Assembly: GCA_964564625.1 (NCBI GenBank)
Contig: CAZMBE010000014.1
Span: 16,154-80,153, forward strand
DNA length: 64,000 bases
Direction of reading: 5' to 3'
From: UBA2185 sp964564625
Lineage (GTDB): Bacteria; Desulfobacterota; Syntrophia; Syntrophales; UBA2185
The notes beneath the pieces were generated by a model. That model had not been told where the DNA came from and did no database searches. It was given only the letters and a program-made list of their open reading frames with translations. The stretch's first letter is position 1; each line of letters begins with the position of its first letter. This document shows positions 34,417 through 42,683 of this stretch, one piece after another. Position numbers and translations under genes: made by a program.

Positions 34417-36600
34417 ATGAAGTACACCAAATCAAATCTGATGCGCGGATACGCAAATAAGATTCTCACTATTGATCTTGTGAATGGTGTGATAAAAGAG
34501 AACGGCCTTGATCCGAAAGTAAGGGATTATTTTGTCGGAGGCAGGGCTCTGGGCTTATATCTGCTCTATAAACGAATAACGCCGGGCATGAGTCCTTATG
34601 CCCCTGAGAATCCATTGATTTTTTCCCCTGGCCCATTGGCGGGCGTTCCCCAGTTTCCAGGGACGAGCAAGTGCATGGCAGTTTCTCTGTCACCCCATAC
34701 GGGAATTCCCGGAATATCGAATTTTGGCGGGCATTTCGGGGCACACGTCAAGTATGCCGGTTTTGATATCATCGAGATCACGGGAAAATCAGAAAAGGAT
34801 ATATTTATTCTTATCAATGGTTTTGAAAATCAGGTAACAATACTTGATGCGCCCCGTATCGACCGGGTATTTGATCTGGAGAGATTCATTGTGGATGCGT
34901 ACACAGGGAAAGGATACGACGAAAAGGACATTACGTTTGTCACGACCGGAGTGGGTGCAGCCAACACCACATACGGCTGTATCAACAGTCATTACTTCGA
35001 TCCGACAAAAACGGCTGGTGGACAGAAGGGGTTTTTCAGAACGAAGCAGGCCGGCAGAACGGGACTTGGTTCGGTAATGATAGATAAAAAAATACGGTCG
35101 GTTATTGTCCTGGCGGAGTTTCCCCACGGTGAAAATCCGTATGGAGCGGCAGACTGGGAAAAAGCGAAAAGGGCGGGCTTGAAGCTTTCAAAGGTTGTCC
35201 GCGAGGTAGATCCCGTGTCATTGAAAATGTCCCGCCAGGGAAGCGCGGGGCTGATAAGCTTCATGAATAATGAGAACTATAAGTCACTGCCGGTGAACAA
35301 TTACCAGTACGGTTCGGATCCGAGGGCCGAGCAAATCAGCGGGAAATTTTATGAGGAGAACCTCTTCGATCACAGGGGAATGGACGGATGTTTTCCCGGA
35401 TGTTCTCTGCGGTGCACCAAGGGCGGCTGGGTTACCCTGTCATTCGGTGATCAAAAGGGTAAAAAGGTCTGGGTCGATGGACCCGAATACGAAACGGCGT
35501 GCGGTTTCGGTTCGAACTTGGGGATATGGAATGCCGAGGCCATCATGGAAGCAAACTGGCATTGCGACAATTTGGGGATCGATACCATTACCACTGCCGT
35601 CATTATTGCCTTTCTGATGGAGTGCTTCCAGAGGGGCTATCTTTCGAAAGAGGATACTGATGGCGTAGAGCTTACATGGGGAGATGATCAATCTGTATTG
35701 CGTTTCCTTCACCAGATTTCCCACCGGGAAACCGAGTTTGCCCGGGAAGCGGGAAAAGGGATGGTGAGCTTGGTCGAATGGGTATGCCGCAAGTATGTTC
35801 AAAGAACGGGCTGTGAGAATCCAAAGAAGGAGCTCATGAAATTTTCCATGCAGGCGAAAGGGCTCCCGTTTTCTCTCTACAGAACACACAGGTCTTTGTC
35901 CATGCAGGCTTCATACGCGGCAGCCAGCGATATAGGGGCACATCACGCCGCTGCGTGGCTGATCAAGGTAGATTTGCTGGGTGCGTTTCCCACCTTGCAG
36001 GATAAAGCTCGAGCGTTGATTACATACCCCAGGGTAAGACTTGGAAATGATAATCTTGGTCTCTGTAAGCTCCCATGGGTGGATGTGTTTAACCCTGAAT
36101 CAGAAAAAGTAAAAGATACGGATAAATTCATCAATCCTGCTTCTCAGGAGATGTATGCGGAATTCTATAACGGCATGCTCGGGACGAATCTCACATGGGA
36201 AAAAATTTACGAACAGACGGACCGTGATATCAATTTACAGAGGGTAATGAATGCCACGATCTTCGGCAAAGATACGGGAGGAAAGGACTGGATTCCCGAC
36301 AGGGCCATAGGTCCGACGGACGATGATCTCTACGGCGCCGAAAGGGAATATCACGATGCAGAGGTAAGCAGGATATCAGGGGGGCCACTCGAAGATATTC
36401 AGAAAATGGATACAAAACAAAAGAGGGAACTCCTCATGAACTTTAGAAAAGAGCAATTGCGGAAGTTGATACAGACCTACTACAGTGAGCGGGGCTGGAA
36501 TGCAATGGGAGTGCCGAAAGTCGAGACCCTCAAGCAGATTGGATTGTGGGAGTTACTGACACAGGAAACACAAATGAAGATTATGGAACTAAACGGTTAA
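34417..36600 (+). CDS. Aldehyde ferredoxin oxidoreductase family protein, second subfamily
   Basis: 727 residues from ATG 34417, with AAGGAGAACCAC ahead. AOR-family fold: GYANKILTIDLVNGVIKENG, GPLAGVPQFPGTSKCMAVSL and GFGSNLGIWNAEAI. The cluster Cys set appears as GCFPGCSLRC and NDNLGLCKLPW, differently spaced from the first AOR. The AASDIGAHHAAAW segment marks a divergent branch. It is longer than the first AOR by about 65 residues, mainly at the C-terminus. It is not adjacent to a ferredoxin. It may act on other aldehydes or carboxylic acids; the substrate is not evident. Confidence 0.88.
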   Translation: MKYTKSNLMRGYANKILTIDLVNGVIKENGLDPKVRDYFVGGRALGLYLLYKRITPGMSPYAPENPLIFSPGPLAGVPQFPGTSKCMAVSLSPHTGIPGISNFGGHFGAHVKYAGFDIIEITGKSEKDIFILINGFENQVTILDAPRIDRVFDLERFIVDAYTGKGYDEKDITFVTTGVGAANTTYGCINSHYFDPTKTAGGQKGFFRTKQAGRTGLGSVMIDKKIRSVIVLAEFPHGENPYGAADWEKAKRAGLKLSKVVREVDPVSLKMSRQGSAGLISFMNNENYKSLPVNNYQYGSDPRAEQISGKFYEENLFDHRGMDGCFPGCSLRCTKGGWVTLSFGDQKGKKVWVDGPEYETACGFGSNLGIWNAEAIMEANWHCDNLGIDTITTAVIIAFLMECFQRGYLSKEDTDGVELTWGDDQSVLRFLHQISHRETEFAREAGKGMVSLVEWVCRKYVQRTGCENPKKELMKFSMQAKGLPFSLYRTHRSLSMQASYAAASDIGAHHAAAWLIKVDLLGAFPTLQDKARALITYPRVRLGNDNLGLCKLPWVDVFNPESEKVKDTDKFINPASQEMYAEFYNGMLGTNLTWEKIYEQTDRDINLQRVMNATIFGKDTGGKDWIPDRAIGPTDDDLYGAEREYHDAEVSRISGGPLEDIQKMDTKQKRELLMNFRKEQLRKLIQTYYSERGWNAMGVPKVETLKQIGLWELLTQETQMKIMELNG

Positions 36601-36621
36601 CATATTTGTAAACGACGTATG

Positions 36622-36668
36622 AAGCATCCCCCCTTGGCCGATAGGATGGACAAGGGGGGATGCTTTTT
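36622..36668 (+). terminator. Rho-independent terminator after second AOR
   Basis: AAGCATCCCCCCTTG (36622-36636) pairs perfectly with CAAGGGGGGATGCTT (36651-36665), 15 bp, followed by TTT. It separates the AOR unit from typA. Confidence 0.85.
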
Positions 36669-36685
36669 AAGAAAGAGGCAACCAC

Positions 36686-38509
36686 ATGCGTAAGCAGAAC
36701 ATAAGAAATATCGCCATCATTGCCCACGTTGATCATGGCAAAACGACCCTTGTTGACGCCATGCTGAAGCAAACGGGTACCTTTCGGGAGCATCAGGAAA
36801 TCGCGGAGCGGGTGATGGACTCCATGGATCTCGAGAGAGAGCGGGGGATCACAATCATGGCAAAGAATACGGCCATATGGTACGACAGCGTCAAGATCAA
36901 TATCGTGGACACGCCGGGACATGCGGATTTCGGCGGCGAGGTTGAACGGAGCCTGAATATGGTCGATGGGGCCATATTGCTCGTCGATGCGAGCGAGGGC
37001 CCCCTTCCGCAGACCAGGTTCGTTGTGAAAAAAGCCCTGGCCAGACAGCTGCCCGTTGTGGTCGTTATCAACAAGATCGACCGGGGCGATGCCCGGATCG
37101 AAGAGGTAATCAATGAGATTTACGATCTTTTTATTGATCTCGATGCTCGTGATCAGCAGATCGAGTTTCCCATCCTCTATACCAACGCCAAACGGGGTAT
37201 CGCCCACCTGAAGCCGGGAGATCAATCGGAAAACTTGAAGCCCCTGTTTGATGCCATCTGTTCCGCTATACCTGGTCCTGAGGTCGATGACGAGCATGTT
37301 CCCCAGTTCCTGGTGACGAATCTCGATTACGATTCCTATGTGGGGCAGATCGCCATCGGGCGCCTGATCAACGGAGCGCTCGCGATGAATCAGACCTATG
37401 CCCTTTGCGGAGAAAATGCGATCACGCCCGGTGTCAGATTTTCCGCCCTTTACACATTTCACGGTTTGAAGAAAAAGCAGGTCGAGGCCGTCGAAGCCGG
37501 TGACATCATCGCCTTTGCCGGCGTCGAATCCATCAGTATCGGCGATACGATTACATCACAGGAAAATCCCCTCCCGCTCCCGCGGATACACATCGACGCG
37601 CCCACCGTCTCTATGATCTTTTACGTCAACAACAGCCCCTTTGCCGGCAGGGAAGGGAAGTATTTGACGTCACGCCATCTTCTTGAACGTCTGGAAAGGG
37701 AAAGTTTCCGGAACGTCGCGCTGAAAATGAAGCCGTTGGAGCGTAAAGACGCCTTCGAGGTCTGCGGGCGGGGGGAGCTGCAGATGGCCGTGCTGATCGA
37801 GACCATGCGCCGGGAAGGCTATGAACTCATGGTGTCCAAGCCGAACGTTATCACGAAAAAAGAAAATGGTAAAACCCTGGAACCTGTGGAGCGTGTTTTT
37901 ATCGATATTCCTGAAGCATTCGTCGGTATTGTGACGGAAAAGCTTTCGGTGAGAAAAGGGCGTATGGTCCACCTCATCAACAAGGGAAGCGGCCGGGTCA
38001 ACCTGGAGTTCCTGGTTCCCTGCCGGGGCCTCATCGGGTTCCGCAGTCATTTCCTTACGGATACCAAAGGGGCGGGTGTTATGAATACGCTCTTTGAAGA
38101 CTATGAGCCGTGGTTCGGGCCGATCCCGCAACGGGCAAGCGGCGCCCTTCTGGCCGATAGAAGCGGCAGGGTAACGACCTATGCCAGCCTGGCCATGGTT
38201 GACCGCGGTGAACTCTTCGTCGAGGTGGGGACTGAGGTGTATGGGGGGATGATCATCGGCGAGCGCAATCGCACCGGTGATATGGGGGTGAATATTACCA
38301 AGGAAAAAAAGCTCACAAATATCAGGAGTTCGACGGCGGAAGCGACGGTAACGTTAAGGCCTCCGCGGCCGCTGTCCCTTGATCAGTCCATTGAGTTTAT
38401 CGCTGAAGACGAACTGGTGGAAATCACACCGCAGCACATCCGCCTGCGCAAGATGGAACTCGATCCCAACAAACGGTCATCAAGACGAAGGGAAGACAAT
38501 AATCCCTAA
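36686..38509 (+). CDS. typA: Translational GTPase TypA/BipA
   Basis: 607 residues, full length. Ribosome-associated GTPase needed for stress and cold growth. G1 motif AHVDHGKTTLVD, G3 DTPGHADFGGEV, G4 NKIDR; the effector region is RERGITIMAKN. Domains II-V follow: the C-terminal domain contains FRSHFLTDTKGAGVMNTLF, diagnostic for TypA. It has its own ribosome site, AGAGGCAACCAC, and ends in a bidirectional hairpin. Confidence 0.97.
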   Translation: MRKQNIRNIAIIAHVDHGKTTLVDAMLKQTGTFREHQEIAERVMDSMDLERERGITIMAKNTAIWYDSVKINIVDTPGHADFGGEVERSLNMVDGAILLVDASEGPLPQTRFVVKKALARQLPVVVVINKIDRGDARIEEVINEIYDLFIDLDARDQQIEFPILYTNAKRGIAHLKPGDQSENLKPLFDAICSAIPGPEVDDEHVPQFLVTNLDYDSYVGQIAIGRLINGALAMNQTYALCGENAITPGVRFSALYTFHGLKKKQVEAVEAGDIIAFAGVESISIGDTITSQENPLPLPRIHIDAPTVSMIFYVNNSPFAGREGKYLTSRHLLERLERESFRNVALKMKPLERKDAFEVCGRGELQMAVLIETMRREGYELMVSKPNVITKKENGKTLEPVERVFIDIPEAFVGIVTEKLSVRKGRMVHLINKGSGRVNLEFLVPCRGLIGFRSHFLTDTKGAGVMNTLFEDYEPWFGPIPQRASGALLADRSGRVTTYASLAMVDRGELFVEVGTEVYGGMIIGERNRTGDMGVNITKEKKLTNIRSSTAEATVTLRPPRPLSLDQSIEFIAEDELVEITPQHIRLRKMELDPNKRSSRRREDNNP

Positions 38510-38522
38510 CCGTCATAATGAT

Positions 38523-38580
38523 TGATCCCCCCTTGCCGACTTTCACATTGATCGGCCCACCAAAGAAGGCAAGGGGGCAT
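38523..38580. terminator. Bidirectional hairpin terminator after typA
   Basis: GATCCCCCCTTGCC (from 38523) pairs with GGCAAGGGGGCATC (ending 38580), with one mismatch and a roughly 30-base loop. It ends typA and could also end the minus-strand transcript that starts at the cobalamin riboswitch. Confidence 0.6.
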
Positions 38581-38582
38581 CT

Positions 38583-38741
38583 TCAGGAGACTTCTTGCAT
38601 CAGCTTAGCCATAGAAAAACAATTCCAAAAGTGTATGGCAGAAAGATCGCACAGACGGGAATATACCACTTTGTCAGTGAATATCTCTGAAATGGAAATA
38701 GAGGGTGGAATAAAAACTGGTTGGAATAAATAGTTGCGCAT
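38583..38741 (-). CDS. Short ORF downstream of cobalamin riboswitch
   Basis: 52 codons from ATG 38741 (MRNYLFQPVFIPPSISISEI), with a good ribosome site (GGGAGGGAAC) ahead. No recognised family; no B12 transport or synthesis motif. It ends TGA at 38583-38585 just before the typA terminator hairpin. It may be the decayed remains of a B12-regulated gene or a real small protein. Confidence 0.35.
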   Translation of the reverse strand: MRNYLFQPVFIPPSISISEIFTDKVVYSRLCDLSAIHFWNCFSMAKLMQEVS

Positions 38742-38765
38742 GTTCCCTCCCGCGAGGATATTCAC

Positions 38766-38908
38766 GATGGATTGGTCTTCCGGCTTCAGGCTGCCTACTC
38801 ACCCGCCTTCCCATCACGCTTTGGGTGTGACAGTGGCTCTTCGGGCTTTCGTTCCCTTCACGGCTGCGGGGCAGCGGGGGCGTTTAACCCCTCTTCCACA
38901 CATCCATC
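38766..38908 (-). ncRNA. Cobalamin riboswitch
   Basis: On the minus strand the conserved cobalamin (RF00174-type) elements occur in order: GATGGAT P1 5' arm, a compact GGGGTTAAACGCCCC stem, GCTGCCCCGCAGCCGTGA (consensus GCTGCCCCCGCAACTGTAA), GCCACTG, then GGGAAGGC, then CCGGAAGACC (the B12 box, CAGGAGACC) and the P1 3' arm ATCCATC. The P1 arms pair over 7 bp. The upstream P2/P3 region is shorter than consensus. The downstream gene normally would be a B12 importer or synthesis gene, but only a 52-codon ORF follows. Confidence 0.8.
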
Positions 38909-38942
38909 TTTAATCTTTTTTCATGAACGAAATGGTGTATGA

Positions 38943-38971
38943 TCCCTAACAAAGACAAACTCCTTTGTCAA
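38943..38971 (-). promoter_or_regulatory. Promoter for cobalamin-riboswitch transcript
   Basis: On the minus strand, TTGACA (38966-38971), a 17-base spacer, TAGGGA (38943-38948). Perfect -35 box with a moderate -10 box, starting a transcript about 30 bases before the riboswitch P1. Confidence 0.55.
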
Positions 38972-38988
38972 GAATTAATTGGCAGGGG

Positions 38989-39354
38989 TCACGCGATGAT
39001 GTCAATCAGCTGTTTTTCCATCTCATCTTTGGTTTGAATAGTCTTAATATTTGCGCTGAAATCATGCTCTGTGACGATGAGGTTAACAAGTTCCTCCGCC
39101 ACGTTCACATTTGAAGATTCCAGATTTTGAGCTCTTTCTTCCGGAGGTAATGCCTCATCAGGGGGTAATGGGTCTCCGGGTGTACCGATGCGGCTGATGG
39201 AGACTTTGACACCTGAAGGATAGACTTCTTCCATTTCTACCCTGCTCTTTTTGAAATTATTCGTCTCAGAATTGGCAATATTGTTTGCCGTAACATCTAT
39301 TTTCCGGAAGAAAGCCCCAAGTGCGGAAAGGGCGGCATTAAATGCGTCAGACAT
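38989..39354 (-). CDS. Orphan flagellar basal-body rod-like protein (FlgC-like)
   Basis: 121 residues. The N-terminus (AALSALGAFFRKIDVTANNIANSETNNFKKSR) is the flagellar rod/hook N-terminal motif (ANNIANxxTxGFK type), and the C-terminus (SSNVNVAEELVNLIVTEHDFSANIKTIQTKDEM) matches the flagellar basal-body rod C-terminal domain. Both domains are joined by a short Pro-rich loop, so the protein is a minimal rod/hook fold, close to FlgC in size. No other flagellar gene is nearby. It may be a stray locus, or serve in a non-flagellar role. Confidence 0.85.
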   Translation of the reverse strand: MSDAFNAALSALGAFFRKIDVTANNIANSETNNFKKSRVEMEEVYPSGVKVSISRIGTPGDPLPPDEALPPEERAQNLESSNVNVAEELVNLIVTEHDFSANIKTIQTKDEMEKQLIDIIA

Positions 39355-39445
39355 ACGTACCCCTCGTTAAAGTAGTGTTCAATTATTATCGGCTTTCTGA
39401 AAAAAAACTTAAATTCAATGAAACGTGGAGTTGGTTCTCCTCTGA

Positions 39446-40315
39446 TTATCCGAACCAGCCTATCAAAAATACGCCCGTTATCATTATGACAGCTCCTGTC
39501 AATCTCTCCCCGATTTTTTCTTCCTTAAACAACAGTGCTCCGTAGATTACGCCGAATAGGAGGCTTGTCCGTTTCAGTGATATCATATAGGCGACATTTG
39601 TCATGGAAATAGCCAGCACATGACTGAAGATAGCGACTGATACAATAATACCAAGAATTAAACCGATGAAAGGTTTTTTTGTTAGATCTTTCCGGGGTCT
39701 GGGTTTTACTGCTAACGGAAGAAAAGCGAACATAAACGCTGTAAAGGCCACATTATAAATGATGCCAAAAAAATAGGGATTTGAATGGTGAATGGCAAGT
39801 TTGCCGATTGTTGATGTGAAGGCGTAGATAAAAGAAACAAACAGCATCAGGCGCGACCCCGGTTCTGTAAAAATAGCCCTCAAAGGGCCGAAGATTCCGT
39901 ACTTAGTCGTTGAGATATTGAGGCAGTATGCCCCTGCTATGATAAGAACAATTCCCAAGAATCCGCCGGCACTGATTTTTTCACCTAAGATTATCCAGCC
40001 TGTTAAGATAATGAAACCGGGAGTAAATGCTAAGAATGGTACCGACAAAGACAGGGGTGAGGCTTTAAGGGCTTTCATGTAGCAATACAATGCTAATACT
40101 TCCAGTGGCAAACCGATAAGTATACAGAGCCAGAATGTCATATCCGGGGTGACTAAGGGGATAAAAAAAAGAGATATGAGCAACCAGGGCAGGGCATAGC
40201 CAATCCTGATTAGCCCCATGGCATAGGGAGACTGATCAGAGAAAAATTTTTTTGTTAAAGCATCAGACGTGGCGAGGCTAAAAGCGGCAAGTAAAGAAAG
40301 AAAAAACCATGACAC
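39446..40315 (-). CDS. DMT-superfamily transporter (EamA domains)
   Basis: 289 residues with ten hydrophobic segments in two EamA repeats: FFLSLLAAFSLATSDALTKK opens the first; the second has IFGPLRAIFTEPG...LMLFVSFIYAFTSTIGK. The final MITGVFLIGWFG ends the last helix. Inner-membrane exporter of small metabolites or amino acids, substrate unknown. The C-terminal residues lie close to the convergent end of the intergenic region. Confidence 0.9.
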   Translation of the reverse strand: MSWFFLSLLAAFSLATSDALTKKFFSDQSPYAMGLIRIGYALPWLLISLFFIPLVTPDMTFWLCILIGLPLEVLALYCYMKALKASPLSLSVPFLAFTPGFIILTGWIILGEKISAGGFLGIVLIIAGAYCLNISTTKYGIFGPLRAIFTEPGSRLMLFVSFIYAFTSTIGKLAIHHSNPYFFGIIYNVAFTAFMFAFLPLAVKPRPRKDLTKKPFIGLILGIIVSVAIFSHVLAISMTNVAYMISLKRTSLLFGVIYGALLFKEEKIGERLTGAVIMITGVFLIGWFG

Positions 40316-40354
40316 GGGGTGATATCACTTTCCGATTTTATGTGTCACAATGAA

Positions 40355-41098
40355 TTACCTTTGCTGTTGCGGCAATGGTGTCGGTTGCACCCACTTGTTT
40401 GTACTGCCATCATAAAACCACTTGTCAGGAAATCCTCGGCGTTTTGTAAACGTGGGATTTTTTGCCCAGGCAGTCAACTCTTTATAAGCCTCATGAATTT
40501 TTCTGAATGTAGCGGCATTCCCCCCTATATCAGGGTGGTGTATTTTTGCCTGACACCGGTAGGCATCCTTTATTCGCTTTAATAATTCGGTAGCGCTCAA
40601 TTCTGATTTATCAAGTTTAAGGTTAGATAAATGCATCGTCTTAATGGAAGGTACTTTTAACATTGACGGCTTCACAGAAACTGCCGGCGCATTTGTCCGG
40701 ACAGCTTGTGCAAGAACATAGTGCGAGGCTAAATATCGTTTATTTGTTCGTTTCTTTTCTTTCCACCAGATGCTTCCAAGCATATCAGCCATTTTGCTGA
40801 AATCTTCCGAAGGTTTCTTGCCGGGAGATCGTGGATAGAAGAAGCTGAACATCTCCTCAGATCCATAGGGGAGCATGTCCAATATGATCATCACATCGGA
40901 AAAATAAAATGTTGCATATTTTACATTAAGTGCTTTTATTAAACCGGTTCTTACGTCCAACTTATAATGAAGCCGTTTCCGGCAATCCATGGAGCAGTAC
41001 CTGCGACGACCTATAGTAACTAAGGCTCCACAGGCAAGGCATCTCCTTATTTTCTTGCCAGTTGGCTCTATGATATTTCTGACGGTTAATTGTTTCAT
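40355..41098 (-). CDS. J-domain protein with N-terminal zinc finger
   Basis: 247 residues from ATG 41098 (MKQLTVRNIIEPTGKK). A Cys-rich finger RCLACGALV...RRYCSMDCRKRLHY lies near residues 20-45. A J domain is at the C-terminal side: RIKDAYRCQAKIHHPDIGGNAATFRKIHEAYKELTAW, with the HPD tripeptide essential for DnaK stimulation. The middle is not recognised. This places it with class-III J proteins that recruit DnaK to specific clients. It has no dnaK neighbour. Confidence 0.85.
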   Translation of the reverse strand: MKQLTVRNIIEPTGKKIRRCLACGALVTIGRRRYCSMDCRKRLHYKLDVRTGLIKALNVKYATFYFSDVMIILDMLPYGSEEMFSFFYPRSPGKKPSEDFSKMADMLGSIWWKEKKRTNKRYLASHYVLAQAVRTNAPAVSVKPSMLKVPSIKTMHLSNLKLDKSELSATELLKRIKDAYRCQAKIHHPDIGGNAATFRKIHEAYKELTAWAKNPTFTKRRGFPDKWFYDGSTNKWVQPTPLPQQQR

Positions 41099-41259
41099 AG
41101 TAATGTCGTACACAAGAGAGTATAATATGCCTTGTCAAATAGTACAGAACGCTGTGAATGTCAACCGCATTCCATATTTCATCTTGCCTCAACCGGGTTC
41201 ATTATAGTAATAAATTTAGAGTAAAAGATTAAGAATAACCCCTCATCGAGGTCGTCAAC

Positions 41260-41985
41260 GTGGCTATGATTTCAAATAAATGGGCCCGGTTCATAGTTTT
41301 GTGTACCATCCTCTTCTGTACATTCCCTGCCGATGCGCTGTCGGATGTCATAGTCTATGATATTGTGGCGTTCCCGGGCGAGGAGGTCATGCTCAAGGCC
41401 GAGACCCGGGGAGGATTATTCAAGAGTAGGGGAGAGCTTGTAGAGTTTCTTGTCAATAGGAGGTCCATCGGGAAAAACCTTTCCGGCACCGATGGCTTTG
41501 CTGTGAAATGGTTTGTTCCGCTGACAGCAGGTCTATACAAAATAAACGCAAGATGCGGCGAAGATAAAGACAGCGGTATTCTCCTTGCAGTGGGCAAGAA
41601 AACCAAGATTGTGTTTGTTGATGTCGAAGGAAGTTTATTGGAGGAGGCATTTGGAATAAGAACGAGACCTGGAAGCGCAAAGGCTGTTCAAAAAATACAG
41701 AAAAGATTCCCCGTAGTATTTCTCCAGAAAGGTCTTATGGGTGTGAAAGCGATGAAGTCATGGCTGAAGAAGAATGATTTTCCCTTGGCTCCTGTACTGC
41801 CCTGGAACAGGGGTGACGTGTTTGGGGAAATTGCGGAGAAAGGTTTGAAGATTCAGGCGGTAGTTGGGAAACCGGAGGTGATTGAATCCGCAGAGATGCA
41901 TAAATTTCAAGCCTTCAGCTTTGATTCCATGGAGGATGCGGAAGTAGTAGAGACCTGGGAAGAGGTAGAGAAAAAATTAAAATGA
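41260..41985 (+). CDS. Exported protein with Ig-like and HAD-like domains
   Basis: 241 residues. The signal peptide (WARFIVLCTILFCTFPADALSD) is followed by a beta-rich domain (VYDIVAFPGEEVMLKAE...GLYKINARCGED) of Ig-like type, then a HAD-like segment IVFVDVEGSLLEEAFG in which the first motif is DVEGS, with variant residues compared with DxDGT. The remainder (RFPVVFLQKGLMGVKAMKSWL) resembles the HAD/LNS2 fold. Periplasmic. Start: GTG 41260 or ATG 41266. Its stop overlaps the convergent thiE by nine bases. Enzymatic activity is doubtful because the motif is altered. Confidence 0.65.
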   Translation: MAMISNKWARFIVLCTILFCTFPADALSDVIVYDIVAFPGEEVMLKAETRGGLFKSRGELVEFLVNRRSIGKNLSGTDGFAVKWFVPLTAGLYKINARCGEDKDSGILLAVGKKTKIVFVDVEGSLLEEAFGIRTRPGSAKAVQKIQKRFPVVFLQKGLMGVKAMKSWLKKNDFPLAPVLPWNRGDVFGEIAEKGLKIQAVVGKPEVIESAEMHKFQAFSFDSMEDAEVVETWEEVEKKLK

Positions 41986-42636
41986 TGTATCCCGTATAGC
42001 TTTCCTCAGAGCTTGCACCTTGGCACCGATATCGGGAGAGCTAACAATTTCTGTCACCAGTGCAATACATCTGGCACCCCTGCGATACACCTCAGTAATG
42101 GTGTGTTCTTTGATCCCGCCAATGGCCACAAACGGCAGACTGATATTCTTTACCACGTAATCGAGGTACTCCAATCCCACAGGATCGCACACGTCTTTCT
42201 TGGTATTCGTTGCAAAGATGGGTCCCACCCCTATATAGTCGACGCCCAGCTCTACTGCGGCTTCGGCCTGGGCGGGAGAATGAGTGGAAAGACCGATGAG
42301 CATGTTTGCTCCTGCCAGTTTTCTCACCACCCCGGGGGGCAGGTCTCCCTGACCAAGGTGTATCCCGTCTGCACCCACCAGTAAGGCCAAATCGAGGCGG
42401 TCGTTGACGATGAGCAAGACCCCGGCCTCGCTGGTCATTTCTCTGATTTTCCGGCACTCTTCATATTGTTGCCGGTCGCTTTTCTCTTTCTCACGATACT
42501 GGATAATTCTGATCCCGGCTTCAATCATTCGCGCCACCACTTCAATGTTGCTTCTCCCCAGTGAGTATTCCTCCGCGGTAATCCCGTATATACCTGCCTC
42601 GAAAAGACAGGCGAGCCTCCTCTCATGTACCGTCAT
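41977..42636 (-). CDS. thiE: Thiamine-phosphate synthase ThiE
   Basis: 219 residues. ThiE couples HMP-PP with thiazole phosphate to form thiamine phosphate. Motifs: GIRIIQYREKEKSDRQ, VLLIVNDRLDLALLVGADGIHLGQGDLPP, IGLSTHSPAQAEAAVELGVDYIGVGPIFATNTKKD and FVAIGGIKEHTI, all in normal order. It is the last gene of the thiSGHE set. Cytoplasmic. Confidence 0.95.
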   Translation of the reverse strand: MTVHERRLACLFEAGIYGITAEEYSLGRSNIEVVARMIEAGIRIIQYREKEKSDRQQYEECRKIREMTSEAGVLLIVNDRLDLALLVGADGIHLGQGDLPPGVVRKLAGANMLIGLSTHSPAQAEAAVELGVDYIGVGPIFATNTKKDVCDPVGLEYLDYVVKNISLPFVAIGGIKEHTITEVYRRGARCIALVTEIVSSPDIGAKVQALRKAIRDTSF

Positions 42637-42683
42637 AATTTCCTCCTGCCATATCCTTCAGAGATTTATCAAAGCTGTTTAGA

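Noticed and set aside
38518..38733. Plus-strand 71-codon frame after typA
   Set aside because: It overlaps the terminator hairpin and the opposite-strand riboswitch downstream region and has no ribosome site or protein-like pattern.
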